Source: Eubacterium sp. (GTDB taxonomy: Bacteria; Bacillota; Clostridia; Lachnospirales; Lachnospiraceae). Taken from it: a DNA stretch of 64,000 nucleotides. Shown one piece after another: positions 1 to 8,704 of the stretch; the stretch's first letter is position 1; every line of letters starts with the position of its first letter. The translations under genes and the position numbers were made by a program. The stretch is taken from positions 174,662 through 238,661 of the forward strand of contig JAFZRN010000033.1 in the NCBI GenBank assembly GCA_017619835.1. The letters run 5' to 3'. The notes beneath the pieces were generated by a model, which was not told where the DNA came from, did not search any database, and saw nothing but the letters and a program-made list of their open reading frames with translations.

Positions 1-302
1 CCATAGATATTGAAGCCGTTAAAATAATACTCATTATCGATGAAATATACGGGCACTCCTTCATATTCCATATACATGACACCCACATACTGCTGTCTCC
101 AGCCGATGTCCATATGGAAATGAGTTATATACTTCATCTTGCTCTTATATTTTTCGGGCAGACACATATAGTTCGGCATGATAATGCGAACATCATATTC
201 ACTTCGATCAAACTTCCTCGGAAGGGTTCCAACTACGTCTGCAAGACCGCCGGTCTTGATAAAAGGAACACATTCGGAAGCTATATAAGCTATTTTTTTC
301 AT
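1..302 (-). CDS. glgA: Glycogen synthase, N-terminal part (truncated by window edge)
   Basis: Only the first 100 codons are inside the window. The protein begins MKKIAYIASECVPFIKTGGL; residues 16-23 form KTGGLADV, the ADP-glucose binding signature of GT5 starch/glycogen synthases, with the lysine that contacts the nucleotide sugar. The enzyme would add glucose from ADP-glucose to a growing alpha-1,4-glucan in the cytoplasm. The start is supported by GGGAGG about 6 bases upstream. It lies 64 bases downstream of the cytidylate-kinase-like gene on the same strand and may be read from the same transcript. The family call is firm from the motif; the rest of the protein cannot be judged. Confidence 0.9.
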   Translation of the reverse strand, partial: MKKIAYIASECVPFIKTGGLADVVGTLPRKFDRSEYDVRIIMPNYMCLPEKYKSKMKYITHFHMDIGWRQQYVGVMYMEYEGVPVYFIDNEYYFNGFNIY

Positions 303-366
303 ACTGCACCTCCCTTACGGAAATCTACAATACATTATATCAAAAAAGTCATTTTTTGAATAGTGA

Positions 367-1023
367 TTAATATAGTCCCTGCTTAACTTCTATGAACTTT
401 TTTATGAGCTCAACGCAGCCGCTTATTCCCAGCTTCGAGGTGTCCAGCGAGAGGTCGTAATTCTTGATGTCGGTCCAGTCGCAGCCGGTGTATTTGAAGT
501 AATAATCGGCCTTTCTCTCATCTACCTTGGCAAGATAATTACGGAGCTCATTTTCGGGCATATAATGCTTCGAAGAGGCGCGCTTCAGCTTGAAGCCGAT
601 GGGTGCGTGGACGAAGACATTTATCGCCTCGGGATTATTCCTCAGGATATAGTTTGCGCATCTTCCGATTATAACGCAGGACTCCCTGTGGGCAAGCTCG
701 GCAATGATCTCGGACTGATAGTCGTAGAGGTTGCGGATGAGCTTCAGGTCATCATCTTCGAACTTGGTGGTGAGCACGTCATCAACCTTCGGGGCAGCCG
801 GAAGGGGATCATGATAAACCTCTTTTGCGACATCGAAAAGAGAGGTATCCTTGATACGTTCATCATTAGAAACCACATCACTCTTCATGTAATCGTTATT
901 GGATACGAGCCTGAACATCTCGCTGTTATAGCAGTTTACGCCCAGCTCGTCTGCAAGGCGCTGGCCGATCTTCTGGCCGCCCGAACAGTATTCTCTTGCG
1001 ATCGTAACTATGAATTTATCCAT
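367..1023 (-). CDS. Cytidylate kinase-like family protein
   Basis: A 218-residue protein of the cytidylate-kinase-like family common in Clostridia. It starts MDKFIVTIAREYCSGGQKIG; the SGGQKIG segment (residues 14-20) sits where the nucleotide-binding loop lies, and VIIGRCANYIL in the middle is a second family signature. This family is distinct from the housekeeping Cmk, and its true substrate is not well established, so a nucleoside monophosphate kinase role is only an inference. A GGGAGG ribosome binding site precedes the ATG. It is 34 bases downstream of yebC and co-directional with it. Confidence 0.8.
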   Translation of the reverse strand: MDKFIVTIAREYCSGGQKIGQRLADELGVNCYNSEMFRLVSNNDYMKSDVVSNDERIKDTSLFDVAKEVYHDPLPAAPKVDDVLTTKFEDDDLKLIRNLYDYQSEIIAELAHRESCVIIGRCANYILRNNPEAINVFVHAPIGFKLKRASSKHYMPENELRNYLAKVDERKADYYFKYTGCDWTDIKNYDLSLDTSKLGISGCVELIKKFIEVKQGLY

Positions 1024-1057
1024 ATCAATACCTCCCGTCCCCCATATTTATAATTTA

Positions 1058-1783
1058 TTATTCTACGTTAGTATATACATCCTGCACATCATCATCTGCA
1101 TCTAAGAGATCAAGGATGCGGTCAAGATTCTTCTGATCCTCCTCGGATGTAACTGCCACATAATTCTGAGGGATCATTGTGACTTCTGCGGAAGCCATCT
1201 TGATCCCGGCCTTTTCAAACGCATCTCTCACTTCCGAAAATGCGCCCGGCTCGGTAATGATCTCATAGGAATCCTCCTCATCGGAAAAGTCCTCTGCGCC
1301 TGCATCGAGCGCGAACATCATCATGTCGTCGGCTTCCATATCTGTCTCTTCCTTATCGATGATGATCTGTCCCTTTTCATCGAACATGTAGGATACGCAG
1401 CCTGTAACACCGATGCTTCCGTTACCCTTGGTAAATGCGCTCCTGACGTTACCTGCAGTCCTGTTATTGTTGTCTGTAAGGCATTTAACGATGATGGCTA
1501 CTCCGCCGGGGCCGTAGCCTTCGTAAGTATTATATGAATAGTTAACGTTCTCAAGGTCGCCGGCAGCCTTCTTGATACCTCTTTCGATTGTATCGTTCGG
1601 CATGTTGTTAGCCTTTGCCTTTGCGATAACGTCGCGGAGTCTTGCGTTGTTATCCGGATTTGCACCACCCTCTTTAACAGCAACAGCGATCTCACGGCCT
1701 ATTACTGTGAAGATCTTACCCTTAGCGGCGTCATTTTTCTCCTTCTTAGCTCTGATATTTGCAAATTTTGAATGTCCTGACAT
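1058..1783 (-). CDS. yebC: YebC/PmpR family protein
   Basis: A 241-residue full-length member of the YebC/PmpR (TACO1-like) family. The N-terminus MSGHSKFANIRAKKEKNDAA matches the invariant GHSKWANI-type start, and the middle holds the NNNRTAGNVRSAFTKGNG segment typical of the family, followed by an acidic domain. Members have been described as DNA-binding regulators and, more recently, as factors helping ribosomes through difficult peptide stretches; the sequence does not decide between these. It lies 21 bases after the CBS protein gene in a tight minus-strand run. Confidence 0.93.
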   Translation of the reverse strand: MSGHSKFANIRAKKEKNDAAKGKIFTVIGREIAVAVKEGGANPDNNARLRDVIAKAKANNMPNDTIERGIKKAAGDLENVNYSYNTYEGYGPGGVAIIVKCLTDNNNRTAGNVRSAFTKGNGSIGVTGCVSYMFDEKGQIIIDKEETDMEADDMMMFALDAGAEDFSDEEDSYEIITEPGAFSEVRDAFEKAGIKMASAEVTMIPQNYVAVTSEEDQKNLDRILDLLDADDDVQDVYTNVE

Positions 1784-1804
1784 TTATTTTTCCTCTTTTC
1801 TGAT

Positions 1805-2593
1805 TTAATCATTTTTTATACGTGTGATCCTTACGGATTTGATAAGCCTGTCCTCAATCTCTGTGGGTTCAAATGAGTAGCCTCCGTAATCAATCTTGAT
1901 ATTCTCATTCAGCTTCGGAAATCTCCCCAGCTTGTAAAGGAGAAATCCATTCAGAGTCTCGATATCCGTATCCGGAAATTCGAGGGTTTCGATCAGCTCC
2001 TCCAGATCATGAAGTTTGATCATGCCGTCCACCTGATAGCCGTCGCCGTAGGTGGCGCTGACTTCCTCGGTCTCCTCGTCATGCTCGTCATAGATATTGC
2101 CGACGATCTCCTCGAGGATATCCTCCAGAGTCACAAGTCCGTCCGTCTGGCCGTACTCATCCAGCACGATGGCCATGTGATTCTTCTCCTTCTGCATCTT
2201 TTTAAGAAGCTTGGTTATATCATAGGTGGGATGGATGTAAATGGCTTCTTCCATCACATCCTCCGCCGAGCTTTCGGGATTATCCAGATACTCTCTCGTC
2301 ATGTCCTTAAGATGAAGGACGCCGATGATGTTATCGATATCCTCATCATAGACCGGGTACCTCGAGAAACCGCTTTCTATGCATTCGCTTATGATATCTT
2401 TGATCACGGACTCCTTCGACACGGCATAGATCTTGCTTCTGCTGGTCATGATGTCGCGGACGATCTTATCATCGAGATCGAGGATGTTCGAGATCATTTC
2501 CGCCTCCTCTTCCTCTATGAAGCCCTGTTCGTGACCTTCTTCAACCAGGTCGAGAATCTCCTCCTCAACCCGCTCTTCTTTCTTTTTAAACAT
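1805..2593 (-). CDS. CorC/HlyC-type CBS domain protein without DUF21 membrane domain
   Basis: A 262-residue cytosolic protein. After an acidic N-terminus it carries IMTSRSKIYAV and GFSRYPVYDEDIDNIIGVLH, the hallmarks of a paired CBS module (about residues 45-170), then a C-terminal CorC_HlyC transporter-associated domain (about 190-260). The usual N-terminal DUF21 transmembrane domain of hemolysin-C-like Mg/Co efflux proteins is absent, as in proteobacterial CorC. A role in divalent cation efflux or magnesium homeostasis is inferred from family only. The start overlaps the end of alr by 8 bases, suggesting translational coupling. Confidence 0.85.
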   Translation of the reverse strand: MFKKKEERVEEEILDLVEEGHEQGFIEEEEAEMISNILDLDDKIVRDIMTSRSKIYAVSKESVIKDIISECIESGFSRYPVYDEDIDNIIGVLHLKDMTREYLDNPESSAEDVMEEAIYIHPTYDITKLLKKMQKEKNHMAIVLDEYGQTDGLVTLEDILEEIVGNIYDEHDEETEEVSATYGDGYQVDGMIKLHDLEELIETLEFPDTDIETLNGFLLYKLGRFPKLNENIKIDYGGYSFEPTEIEDRLIKSVRITRIKND

Positions 2594-3737
2594 AAAACTC
2601 CTTACCGTCTTTATAATATACGCGTTTGACGCGGCGGCTTATACGGCATGCCGTCTCATAATTGAAGCTGTTCGCAGGCTCTGCGACTTCTTCAATACTG
2701 ATATTATTATCGCCCTGTGTGCCGAAGAGAACTACTTCATCTCCGACATTCACATCCCCCTCGATGGCACTGACATCGACCATGATCTGATCCATGCAGA
2801 CTCTGCCGACGATCGGAGCAAACTGGCCGTGGATAAGAACTCTTCCATTGCCGGAAAGTGCTCTCGGATAGCCGTCAGCGTAACCTATCGAAACGGTTGC
2901 GATCTTGGTGTCATTTTCGGTGATATATGTCCAGCCGTAGCCGATACCTCTTCCTGCCGGAAGCTCCTTAACATGGATGACATTCGCCTTAAGAGACATG
3001 GCCGGCTTAATGACTACTTTCTTATCAATTTCTTCGGAGGGGTATAATCCATATATTACTATACCGAGACGCATCATGTCAAAGCCATCCGAATGAATTT
3101 CCATGGCTCCGGCGCTGTTATCGATATGTCTCAATTTAAATGTTATCCCGCGTTCTTCGAGGCTTTTAACAAACCATGAAAATTTATCATACTGGGTGAG
3201 CGCGTCTGTCTTATCTTCGTAGTCGGCTTTTGCGTAGTGAGTGAAGATTCCTTCCACGTCGAGGCCTTCTAGTTTAGTGATCTTCTCGGCTTCATTGATG
3301 CCTTCTTCGTCACACTGAAATCCTATCCTGCTCATGCCGCTATCCACCTTGATATGGACCTTCGCTTTTTTACCTTTGGCTAGGGCTTTGTCGGAAAGTA
3401 TTTTTGCTCTTTCGTAGTCGTAAGCGGTGGTCGTGATATCGTGATCGATTGCCTCATCGTATTCAGCTTCATCTGTGTATCCGAGGATGAGGATCGGCTT
3501 TACTATGCCGGCTTCGCGAAGCTCGACAGCCTCCGGGATCGTAGCAACCGCATAATAATCCGCAAGATCATCCATCTCTTTTGCGAGCACAACGGCGCCG
3601 TGACCATATGCATCCGCCTTAATTACGAGCAAAGTCTTCCTGTCCGCCGGATTAAGGGCCTGAACGGTCTTTATGTTATATCTTATAGCGTCGAGGTCTA
3701 TCGAAGCCTCAGCGCGCCTGTAATTCGTTTCCTTCAT
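2586..3737 (-). CDS. alr: Alanine racemase
   Basis: A 383-residue fold-type III PLP enzyme converting L- to D-alanine for peptidoglycan. Residues 37-47 (LLVIKADAYGH) contain the PLP-binding Lys40, and IGYADGYPRAL in the C-terminal half carries the catalytic tyrosine of the opposite face. VGRVCMDQIMVDV is a further family signature. Length and motif order are complete. It sits between nnr (14-base gap) and the CBS protein gene (8-base overlap); an nnr-alr pairing is common in Firmicutes. Confidence 0.97.
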   Translation of the reverse strand: MKETNYRRAEASIDLDAIRYNIKTVQALNPADRKTLLVIKADAYGHGAVVLAKEMDDLADYYAVATIPEAVELREAGIVKPILILGYTDEAEYDEAIDHDITTTAYDYERAKILSDKALAKGKKAKVHIKVDSGMSRIGFQCDEEGINEAEKITKLEGLDVEGIFTHYAKADYEDKTDALTQYDKFSWFVKSLEERGITFKLRHIDNSAGAMEIHSDGFDMMRLGIVIYGLYPSEEIDKKVVIKPAMSLKANVIHVKELPAGRGIGYGWTYITENDTKIATVSIGYADGYPRALSGNGRVLIHGQFAPIVGRVCMDQIMVDVSAIEGDVNVGDEVVLFGTQGDNNISIEEVAEPANSFNYETACRISRRVKRVYYKDGKEFYV

Positions 3738-3751
3738 GGATTTTTCCTTCT

Positions 3752-5404
3752 TTATCTTAGAATGGCCGGGAGGGCGGCGATGATGTCTCCCGCGATGAGT
3801 CCATGCTCGCCCAGCGTATCCCTTGCCAGGTCTCCCGCTCTTCCGTGAATATTAACCGCAAGGCATGCTGCCTCGTAAGCCGTGATCCTCTCATCCTTAT
3901 TCTGTGCGAGGATCCCCGCCAGAATGCCGCTCAGCACGTCTCCCGAACCGGCAGTTGACATTCCGCTGTTGCCGGTCGTATTGATGTAAGCAGGCATCTC
4001 CTTCTTATCCGAAAGATATCCGGTGCAGCTCACCACTGTCCTTGCATCCTTCAGGATTGTTATCGCTCCGAACTCATCCGTAAATCTCTTTGCCACATCA
4101 AACTTATTATCTTTTATATATTCAACCTTATCGCCTGTCAGCCTCGACATCTCTGCAAGGTGAGGCGTTATTATCACATTCTCATATCCGAGTTTATCCC
4201 TGAGAAGTTTAAGCCACTTTTCTTTTCCGGACTCTGCCAGGATATTCAGCGCGTCCGCGTCCAGTATCAGCTGCTTTCCCGAGGATATATTCTCCATCAT
4301 AAGCTCCAGCAGCATCCTTGATGCATCCCCGGTCCCGAGCCCAGGTCCCGCAAGAACCACATCTGCCCAGCTTATTGCTTTTTTATATTCTTCCGCAAAT
4401 GTTTTGCTTTCGGTAACTTCATCAGTATCATATGTAAGGCACATTGACTCCGGAAGCTTTTCGCTTAGGACCGCCTTATTCCTCTCATCCGTCACAACCT
4501 TCACAAGTCCGGCTCCGGTCCTGAGACAGACCTCCGCCGAAAGATAAAGCGCTCCGTAAACATCCTTCGAACCCGCAAGGATCAGCACCTTGCCGTAAGT
4601 CCCTTTATTTGAATCCGAATCTCGTTTCGGGATTCTTGAAGCTATATCTTCATCATCAAATTCATATATTAGTTTCTGATCAGCGAGGCTTTCGTCCGTA
4701 TCCAGAACCTTCTTCATATCGCTCAGAGACTTAGCGTCATAGAGCCCGATGTCACGGCATACTATCGCGCCTGATGCCTCTCGCCCCTTACCGATCAGCA
4801 TTCCGTATTTGATATACTGGAAAGTAACTGTCAGGTCGGCATTTACGGCATTTCCGAGAATCTCTCCCGTATCACTGCTGATGCCGCTCGATATATCAGT
4901 AGCTGCTATAAAGATACCTTCGGTGGCGACGGCATTTATCATATTGATAGCATCGCTCTGGATTCCGGTAACCTCTCTCGTAAGTCCGACTCCGAAGATT
5001 CCGTCGATGATGACTCTGAAATCAGAAATCTGTGACAGGTCATCAACGAACCCGACCCCGAGCTTCTTCGCAATCTCGATCTGCTTTATGTAAGACTCGG
5101 TCTTGTTTTTGATGCCATTTATCTCATAGACATATGTATCATAGCCCTTCGTCTTCAGAATCCTGGCAGCGGCCACGGCATCTCCGCCGTTATTCCCGCC
5201 CTCAACTACGGCAAGGATCTTATCGTAGGGCTTTCTGAAGCCATAGAGCTTATCACTTTTCTCGCCCGAAGCGATCCTCTTATCTATCTCATCCGCCAGA
5301 ACTTCGGCCGCTTTTTCCATCAGAACAAGCCCGGGAATTCCAATACATTCCTGGGTGTACTTATCGATCATCTGAGCCTGTTGTCTTGTCGGATAAATAA
5401 TCAT
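3752..5404 (-). CDS. nnr: Bifunctional NAD(P)H-hydrate repair enzyme (epimerase + dehydratase)
   Basis: A 550-residue fusion of NAD(P)HX epimerase (N-terminal YjeF-N, about 1-230) and ADP/ATP-dependent NAD(P)HX dehydratase (C-terminal ribokinase-like, about 240-550). VEGGNNGGDAVAAARIL marks the epimerase nucleotide loop; KVLILAGSKDVYGAL and NTTGNSGMSTAGSGDVLSG mark the dehydratase, the latter its anion-hole/ATP region. Together they convert damaged hydrated NAD(P)H back to the active cofactor. The start overlaps the preceding peptidase gene by 4 bases. Confidence 0.96.
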   Translation of the reverse strand: MIIYPTRQQAQMIDKYTQECIGIPGLVLMEKAAEVLADEIDKRIASGEKSDKLYGFRKPYDKILAVVEGGNNGGDAVAAARILKTKGYDTYVYEINGIKNKTESYIKQIEIAKKLGVGFVDDLSQISDFRVIIDGIFGVGLTREVTGIQSDAINMINAVATEGIFIAATDISSGISSDTGEILGNAVNADLTVTFQYIKYGMLIGKGREASGAIVCRDIGLYDAKSLSDMKKVLDTDESLADQKLIYEFDDEDIASRIPKRDSDSNKGTYGKVLILAGSKDVYGALYLSAEVCLRTGAGLVKVVTDERNKAVLSEKLPESMCLTYDTDEVTESKTFAEEYKKAISWADVVLAGPGLGTGDASRMLLELMMENISSGKQLILDADALNILAESGKEKWLKLLRDKLGYENVIITPHLAEMSRLTGDKVEYIKDNKFDVAKRFTDEFGAITILKDARTVVSCTGYLSDKKEMPAYINTTGNSGMSTAGSGDVLSGILAGILAQNKDERITAYEAACLAVNIHGRAGDLARDTLGEHGLIAGDIIAALPAILR

Positions 5405-6441
5405 CTTGCTCTTCCTAATGCATAGATCTTATTGATGTCGCCGGAGATTATGCTGTATGGCCAGTAGCGGGTGCTTCGCTCGTATGAGCCCGGATCATTT
5501 ACCATAAAGCCGTTGTTGTCGTAGCCGTAGATCACGATGAAGTGACCTGCGCCGGAGTGGGTAAAGTTTCCGTAGTGAACGCTTAGGATCAGCTGCTCAC
5601 CATTATCAAGGTGCGCCTTCATTTCCGATTCATTATTGCTGATCTCGTTGCAGTAGAGTCCGAAGTCAGCCGCGCCATTCAGGAATAATCCATGCGCGGT
5701 TCCGGCACCTCTTACATAGTAATTATGGTTCATGCTGTATACGGCAACCATCGGCGGCGAAGCATTACTGATATTTGTAAGTCCGGTGATTACCATCGAG
5801 AAGCAGGTCGGTCCGCAGGCCGATGACTTCATAGTTCCCGTTCCATATGGAAATGTCGCCCATCTCGGATCATACTGAAGCAACAGCGGGTGCGGTGCAT
5901 TCAGCTCTGCATCCGTAAGATTCAGAACATACTGTCCGTTAGTTGCAACCTGGTTAAGACTGGATACGATCGTTATTCCGCCATAGTTGATTCCACCGGC
6001 ACTATTCTTTCTTGCCTCCTTCTCGGCTTCGGCAATGATAGCTTCTTCCTCTGCGCTGAGTCCGTCATCGAGCGCATCACCATATCCTCTCATATCCTCG
6101 GCATCAGTGCCGTCGATCATGTCATCGTACTCTTCATCTTCGGGAGTAAGCTCGGGAGCCTCTGTCGAAACCTCCGCGAATTCCCTCGTTGACTGCGACT
6201 TCTGATACTCTGCGAGAAGCATCTGATTTATGCGGTCTTCTGCGGAAAGCTCGTCCGTCGCTTCGGTGATATTTGCAACGTCTTTTGCCCTCTTCTTTTC
6301 ATCAATCAGCATTGATAAAAAAACTACCAGCACTATTGTAACCGGCAGCACGAGAAATATTAAAATGTACTTAGTCTTCTTATTTTTCATAATCATTTTC
6401 CTGACTCCGCCGGAAGGTACCGACGGAGCCGGATTACTCAT
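5401..6441 (-). CDS. Membrane-anchored C39-like (papain-fold) peptidase
   Basis: A 346-residue protein with one N-terminal hydrophobic segment (about residues 24-46, ILIFLVLPVTIVLVVFLSML), an acidic low-complexity linker (about 60-150), then a C39-like peptidase domain. SACGPTCFSM places the catalytic Cys at 209, SGAGHFIVIYGYD the His at 300, and VNDPGS an Asp at 316. The catalytic domain should be extracellular. The substrate is unknown; these domains cleave peptides or act in wall remodelling. The listed ATG follows the paaK stop directly (TAAATG); an in-frame ATG at 6390 with AGGA upstream, giving a cleaner signal anchor, is a credible alternative start. Confidence 0.82.
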   Translation of the reverse strand: MSNPAPSVPSGGVRKMIMKNKKTKYILIFLVLPVTIVLVVFLSMLIDEKKRAKDVANITEATDELSAEDRINQMLLAEYQKSQSTREFAEVSTEAPELTPEDEEYDDMIDGTDAEDMRGYGDALDDGLSAEEEAIIAEAEKEARKNSAGGINYGGITIVSSLNQVATNGQYVLNLTDAELNAPHPLLLQYDPRWATFPYGTGTMKSSACGPTCFSMVITGLTNISNASPPMVAVYSMNHNYYVRGAGTAHGLFLNGAADFGLYCNEISNNESEMKAHLDNGEQLILSVHYGNFTHSGAGHFIVIYGYDNNGFMVNDPGSYERSTRYWPYSIISGDINKIYALGRAR

Positions 6442-7761
6442 TTAATCGTGTAACTTTCTCTTATCTACTACTCTTACTGCTTTACCCTCGCTTCGAACGA
6501 TCGACTTAGGCGGAAGCAGGTGCATCTTAGGTCTGATACCGAGCATCTGAACCATAGCTCCGGTAAGTGCCTTACGTGCATTCTCGAGATCGGAATCCTC
6601 TCTCATTGCCTTGAACTGCTCTTCCGAAAGCTCGACATTTATATCGAAAGTATCTTCGTTTCCGATACGGTCAACGAGGATCTGATAGTTAGGTGTGTAT
6701 CCGCACTTAAGAAGTACTGTCTCAATCTGCGACGGGAAGACATTTACACCACGGATGATCATCATGTCATCGGAACGTCCCTTAGGTTTGCACATCTTGA
6801 TATGTGTACGTCCGCAAGGGCAGTCCTCTCTCTTGAGGATTACAAGGTCTCTTGTTCTGTATCTGAGAAGCGGAAATGCTTCCTTATCGAGAGATGTGAA
6901 CACGAGCTCACCCTCTGTTCCCTCGGGAAGAACTTCTCCTGTATCGGGATCGATAACTTCTGCATAGAAATGATCCTCATTTATGTGCATGCCTGTCTGA
7001 GCCTCACACTCGAAGGAAACTCCGGGTCCGCTTATCTCAGTAAGACCATATATATCATAAGCTTTAATACCAAGACTCTGTTCGATGTTCTGACGCATTT
7101 CCTCTGTCCATGGTTCTGCTCCGAAGATACCTGCCTTGAGGTTGATATCATCAGATGTAAGTCCCATGTCATGAAGCTTCTCGCCGATGTATGCAGCATA
7201 AGAAGGTGTACAGCAGAGAATTGTTGAATTAAGATCTCTCATGAACTGGATCTGTCTCTCGGTATTTCCGGAAGACATAGGGATTGTAAGACTTCCGAGC
7301 TTGTGTGAACCGCCGTGAAGTCCGGGGCCGCCGGTGAAAAGTCCGTAGCCGTAGCATACCTGAACAACGTCCTTCTTTGTTCCGCCTGCGGCAACAAGTG
7401 CTCTTGCGCAGCACTCCTCCCAGAGATCTACATCGTTCTGTGTATAGAATGCAACTACACGTCTTCCCGTAGTACCACTTGTAGACTGGATACGAACGCA
7501 GTCCTTAAGAGGTGCAGAGAGAAGTCCGTAAGGATATGCTTCCCTAAGATCATTCTTTGTAAGGAACGGCAGCTTGCTGATATCATCAAGCTCCTTGATG
7601 TCATCAGGGCTTACTCCCTTCTCATCCATGAGATTACGATAATATTCATTATTCTCATAAACGTACTTTACCTGCTTAAGCAGTTTTTCCTTCTGCAATG
7701 CCTTGAGCTGGTCAACGGGCATTGTCTCGATTTCTTCCTGGTAGTAAATCTTTTTTGCCAT
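6442..7761 (-). CDS. paaK: Phenylacetate-CoA ligase family protein
   Basis: A 439-residue adenylate-forming enzyme. IQSTSGTTGRRVVAFYT (from residue 91) is the AMP-binding P-loop in its PaaK form, YGLTEISGPGVSFEC is the A5 motif, and FTSLDKEAFPLLRYRTRD and RGVNVFPSQIETVLL are C-terminal PaaK signatures. It activates phenylacetate or another aryl acid to its CoA thioester. No other phenylacetate catabolism genes are present, so in this anaerobe the likely role is salvage or activation of aromatic acids, for instance for aromatic amino acid resynthesis; this is inference. GGAGGG precedes the start, immediately after a terminator-like hairpin. Confidence 0.93.
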   Translation of the reverse strand: MAKKIYYQEEIETMPVDQLKALQKEKLLKQVKYVYENNEYYRNLMDEKGVSPDDIKELDDISKLPFLTKNDLREAYPYGLLSAPLKDCVRIQSTSGTTGRRVVAFYTQNDVDLWEECCARALVAAGGTKKDVVQVCYGYGLFTGGPGLHGGSHKLGSLTIPMSSGNTERQIQFMRDLNSTILCCTPSYAAYIGEKLHDMGLTSDDINLKAGIFGAEPWTEEMRQNIEQSLGIKAYDIYGLTEISGPGVSFECEAQTGMHINEDHFYAEVIDPDTGEVLPEGTEGELVFTSLDKEAFPLLRYRTRDLVILKREDCPCGRTHIKMCKPKGRSDDMMIIRGVNVFPSQIETVLLKCGYTPNYQILVDRIGNEDTFDINVELSEEQFKAMREDSDLENARKALTGAMVQMLGIRPKMHLLPPKSIVRSEGKAVRVVDKRKLHD

Positions 7762-7781
7762 TATATAAAACCCTCCGCAAA

Positions 7782-7820
7782 AAAATATCGGTCAGTTAAA
7801 AAACAACCAACCGATATTTT
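7782..7820 (-). terminator. Hairpin with U-tract just before paaK
   Basis: Arms at 7782-7797 and 7805-7820 pair over 16 bp (two G-U pairs on the minus-strand RNA), and the minus-strand transcript then runs into seven U residues. It lies about 50 bases downstream of the rubredoxin stop and about 20 bases before the paaK start codon, so it is either the rubredoxin terminator or an attenuator in the paaK leader. Confidence 0.75.
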
Positions 7821-7871
7821 ATCACAAATTTACAGTATTTTAAAGAGTTTTTATGCTTATCAGGCTATACT

Positions 7872-8027
7872 TTAAGCCTTGTTAAACATATCCTTTGAAA
7901 GTCCGCATACAGGGCATACCCAGTCATCAGGAATATCCTCAAATGCCGTTCCCGGCGCAATACCGCTGTCCGGATCCCCAACTGCCGGATCATACTCATA
8001 GCCACAAGGGCAAACATATTTGTCCAT
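7872..8027 (-). CDS. Rubredoxin
   Basis: A 51-residue protein found by reading the gap between larger genes. It starts [20 protein letters not shown] and ends with [16 protein letters not shown]. The four cysteines that bind one iron are C6, C8, C38 and C41. The second knuckle is the normal CxxCG, but the first is CPCG, one residue shorter than the usual CxxCG. Core residues Y10, D13-P14, G17, the PGT segment and W36 are conserved. Acts as a one-electron carrier, often in oxygen or peroxide detoxification in anaerobes. A strong GAGGAGG site lies upstream. Confidence 0.93.
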   Translation of the reverse strand: MDKYVCPCGYEYDPAVGDPDSGIAPGTAFEDIPDDWVCPVCGLSKDMFNKA

Positions 8028-8106
8028 AGGTCCTACCTCCTCTAATTTGATGACTCTATTTTACTATATCACCCGATGCCACCGCAATCATTTTTTGGAA
8101 AATGAT

Positions 8107-8135
8107 TTGGCCAATTCAGTAAATAATGATATAAT
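8107..8135 (+). promoter_or_regulatory. Sigma-70/SigA-type promoter of the secreted protein gene
   Basis: TTGGCC (-35, 8107-8112), a 17-base spacer and TATAAT (-10, 8130-8135), about 30 bases before the start codon of the plus-strand gene, which is preceded by GGGAGGG. Confidence 0.75.
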
Positions 8136-8164
8136 TCAGACCAAAGAGAAGGGAGGGAGTTACA

Positions 8165-8623
8165 ATGCGCGAAAAAAGTAGATTCACCAAAGCTTTATCT
8201 CTGATAATGGCTGTTCTGATGATGCTCGTATTCATTATGGGTAACAGCACTTATTCCGAAGCAAAATCAAAGATCAAAAATGGCACCTATACTTTTTCAC
8301 CATGCAACTGTTCGAAGTTTGTGATAAAGAATAAAAAGCTTACAGTCAAAATGGTTGATGCAAACATTGAAAAGAACGGAAGTACTACCTTTGCTAAAAC
8401 CACAATGACAATTCCGGTAGCCAAAGACTGTGAATATCGCAAGGTCAAAGTAAATAAGAAAACTCTTGAGACTAAAAAGTCTGACACCACATATAAGAAG
8501 ATTAAGAAGCTCATCAAGAAAAACTATAAGTATTATAAAAAACACGGCGAGCCAAATAATCTGTTTGTTACAAAATTCGTTGTAAAAAAAGGAAAAGTAG
8601 TTGCTATCGTTTATTACGGATAA
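8165..8623 (+). CDS. Small secreted Lys-rich protein, function unknown
   Basis: A 152-residue protein not recognised as any family. Residues 1-35 look like a Sec signal peptide: basic MREKSR, a hydrophobic core (about 11-26, LSLIMAVLMMLVFIMG) and likely cleavage near TYSEA-KSK. The mature part is strongly basic, with many KK pairs (KKIKKLIKKNYKYYKK), and contains CNC near its start. A beta-rich repeated pattern ending VVKKGKVVAIVYYG suggests a small extracellular domain. It is monocistronic, with its own promoter and a following bidirectional terminator, flanked by minus-strand genes. Confidence 0.75.
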   Translation: MREKSRFTKALSLIMAVLMMLVFIMGNSTYSEAKSKIKNGTYTFSPCNCSKFVIKNKKLTVKMVDANIEKNGSTTFAKTTMTIPVAKDCEYRKVKVNKKTLETKKSDTTYKKIKKLIKKNYKYYKKHGEPNNLFVTKFVVKKGKVVAIVYYG

Positions 8624-8645
8624 AGCTCTATCATGAAAAAAAGTT

Positions 8646-8671
8646 CGGGACAATTCCAAAGAATTGTCCCG
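8646..8671. terminator. Bidirectional intrinsic terminator
   Basis: A perfect 11-bp stem (CGGGACAATTC and its complement) with a CAAA loop lies between the convergent ends of the secreted protein gene and clpB. ATTATTTTA follows on the plus side and, for the minus strand, a run of seven U follows, so it can serve both genes. Confidence 0.9.
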
Positions 8672-8704
8672 ATTATTTTATCCTATAGTTTTATCTTTCA
8701 CTGT

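Noticed and set aside
2009-2629. A 206-codon plus-strand frame opposite the CBS protein gene
   Set aside because: Shadow frame; rich in Leu/Asp/Ile as expected from the complement of acidic codons.
6520-7227. A 235-codon plus-strand frame opposite paaK
   Set aside because: Antisense shadow of a clear ligase gene with no family motifs or start signal.
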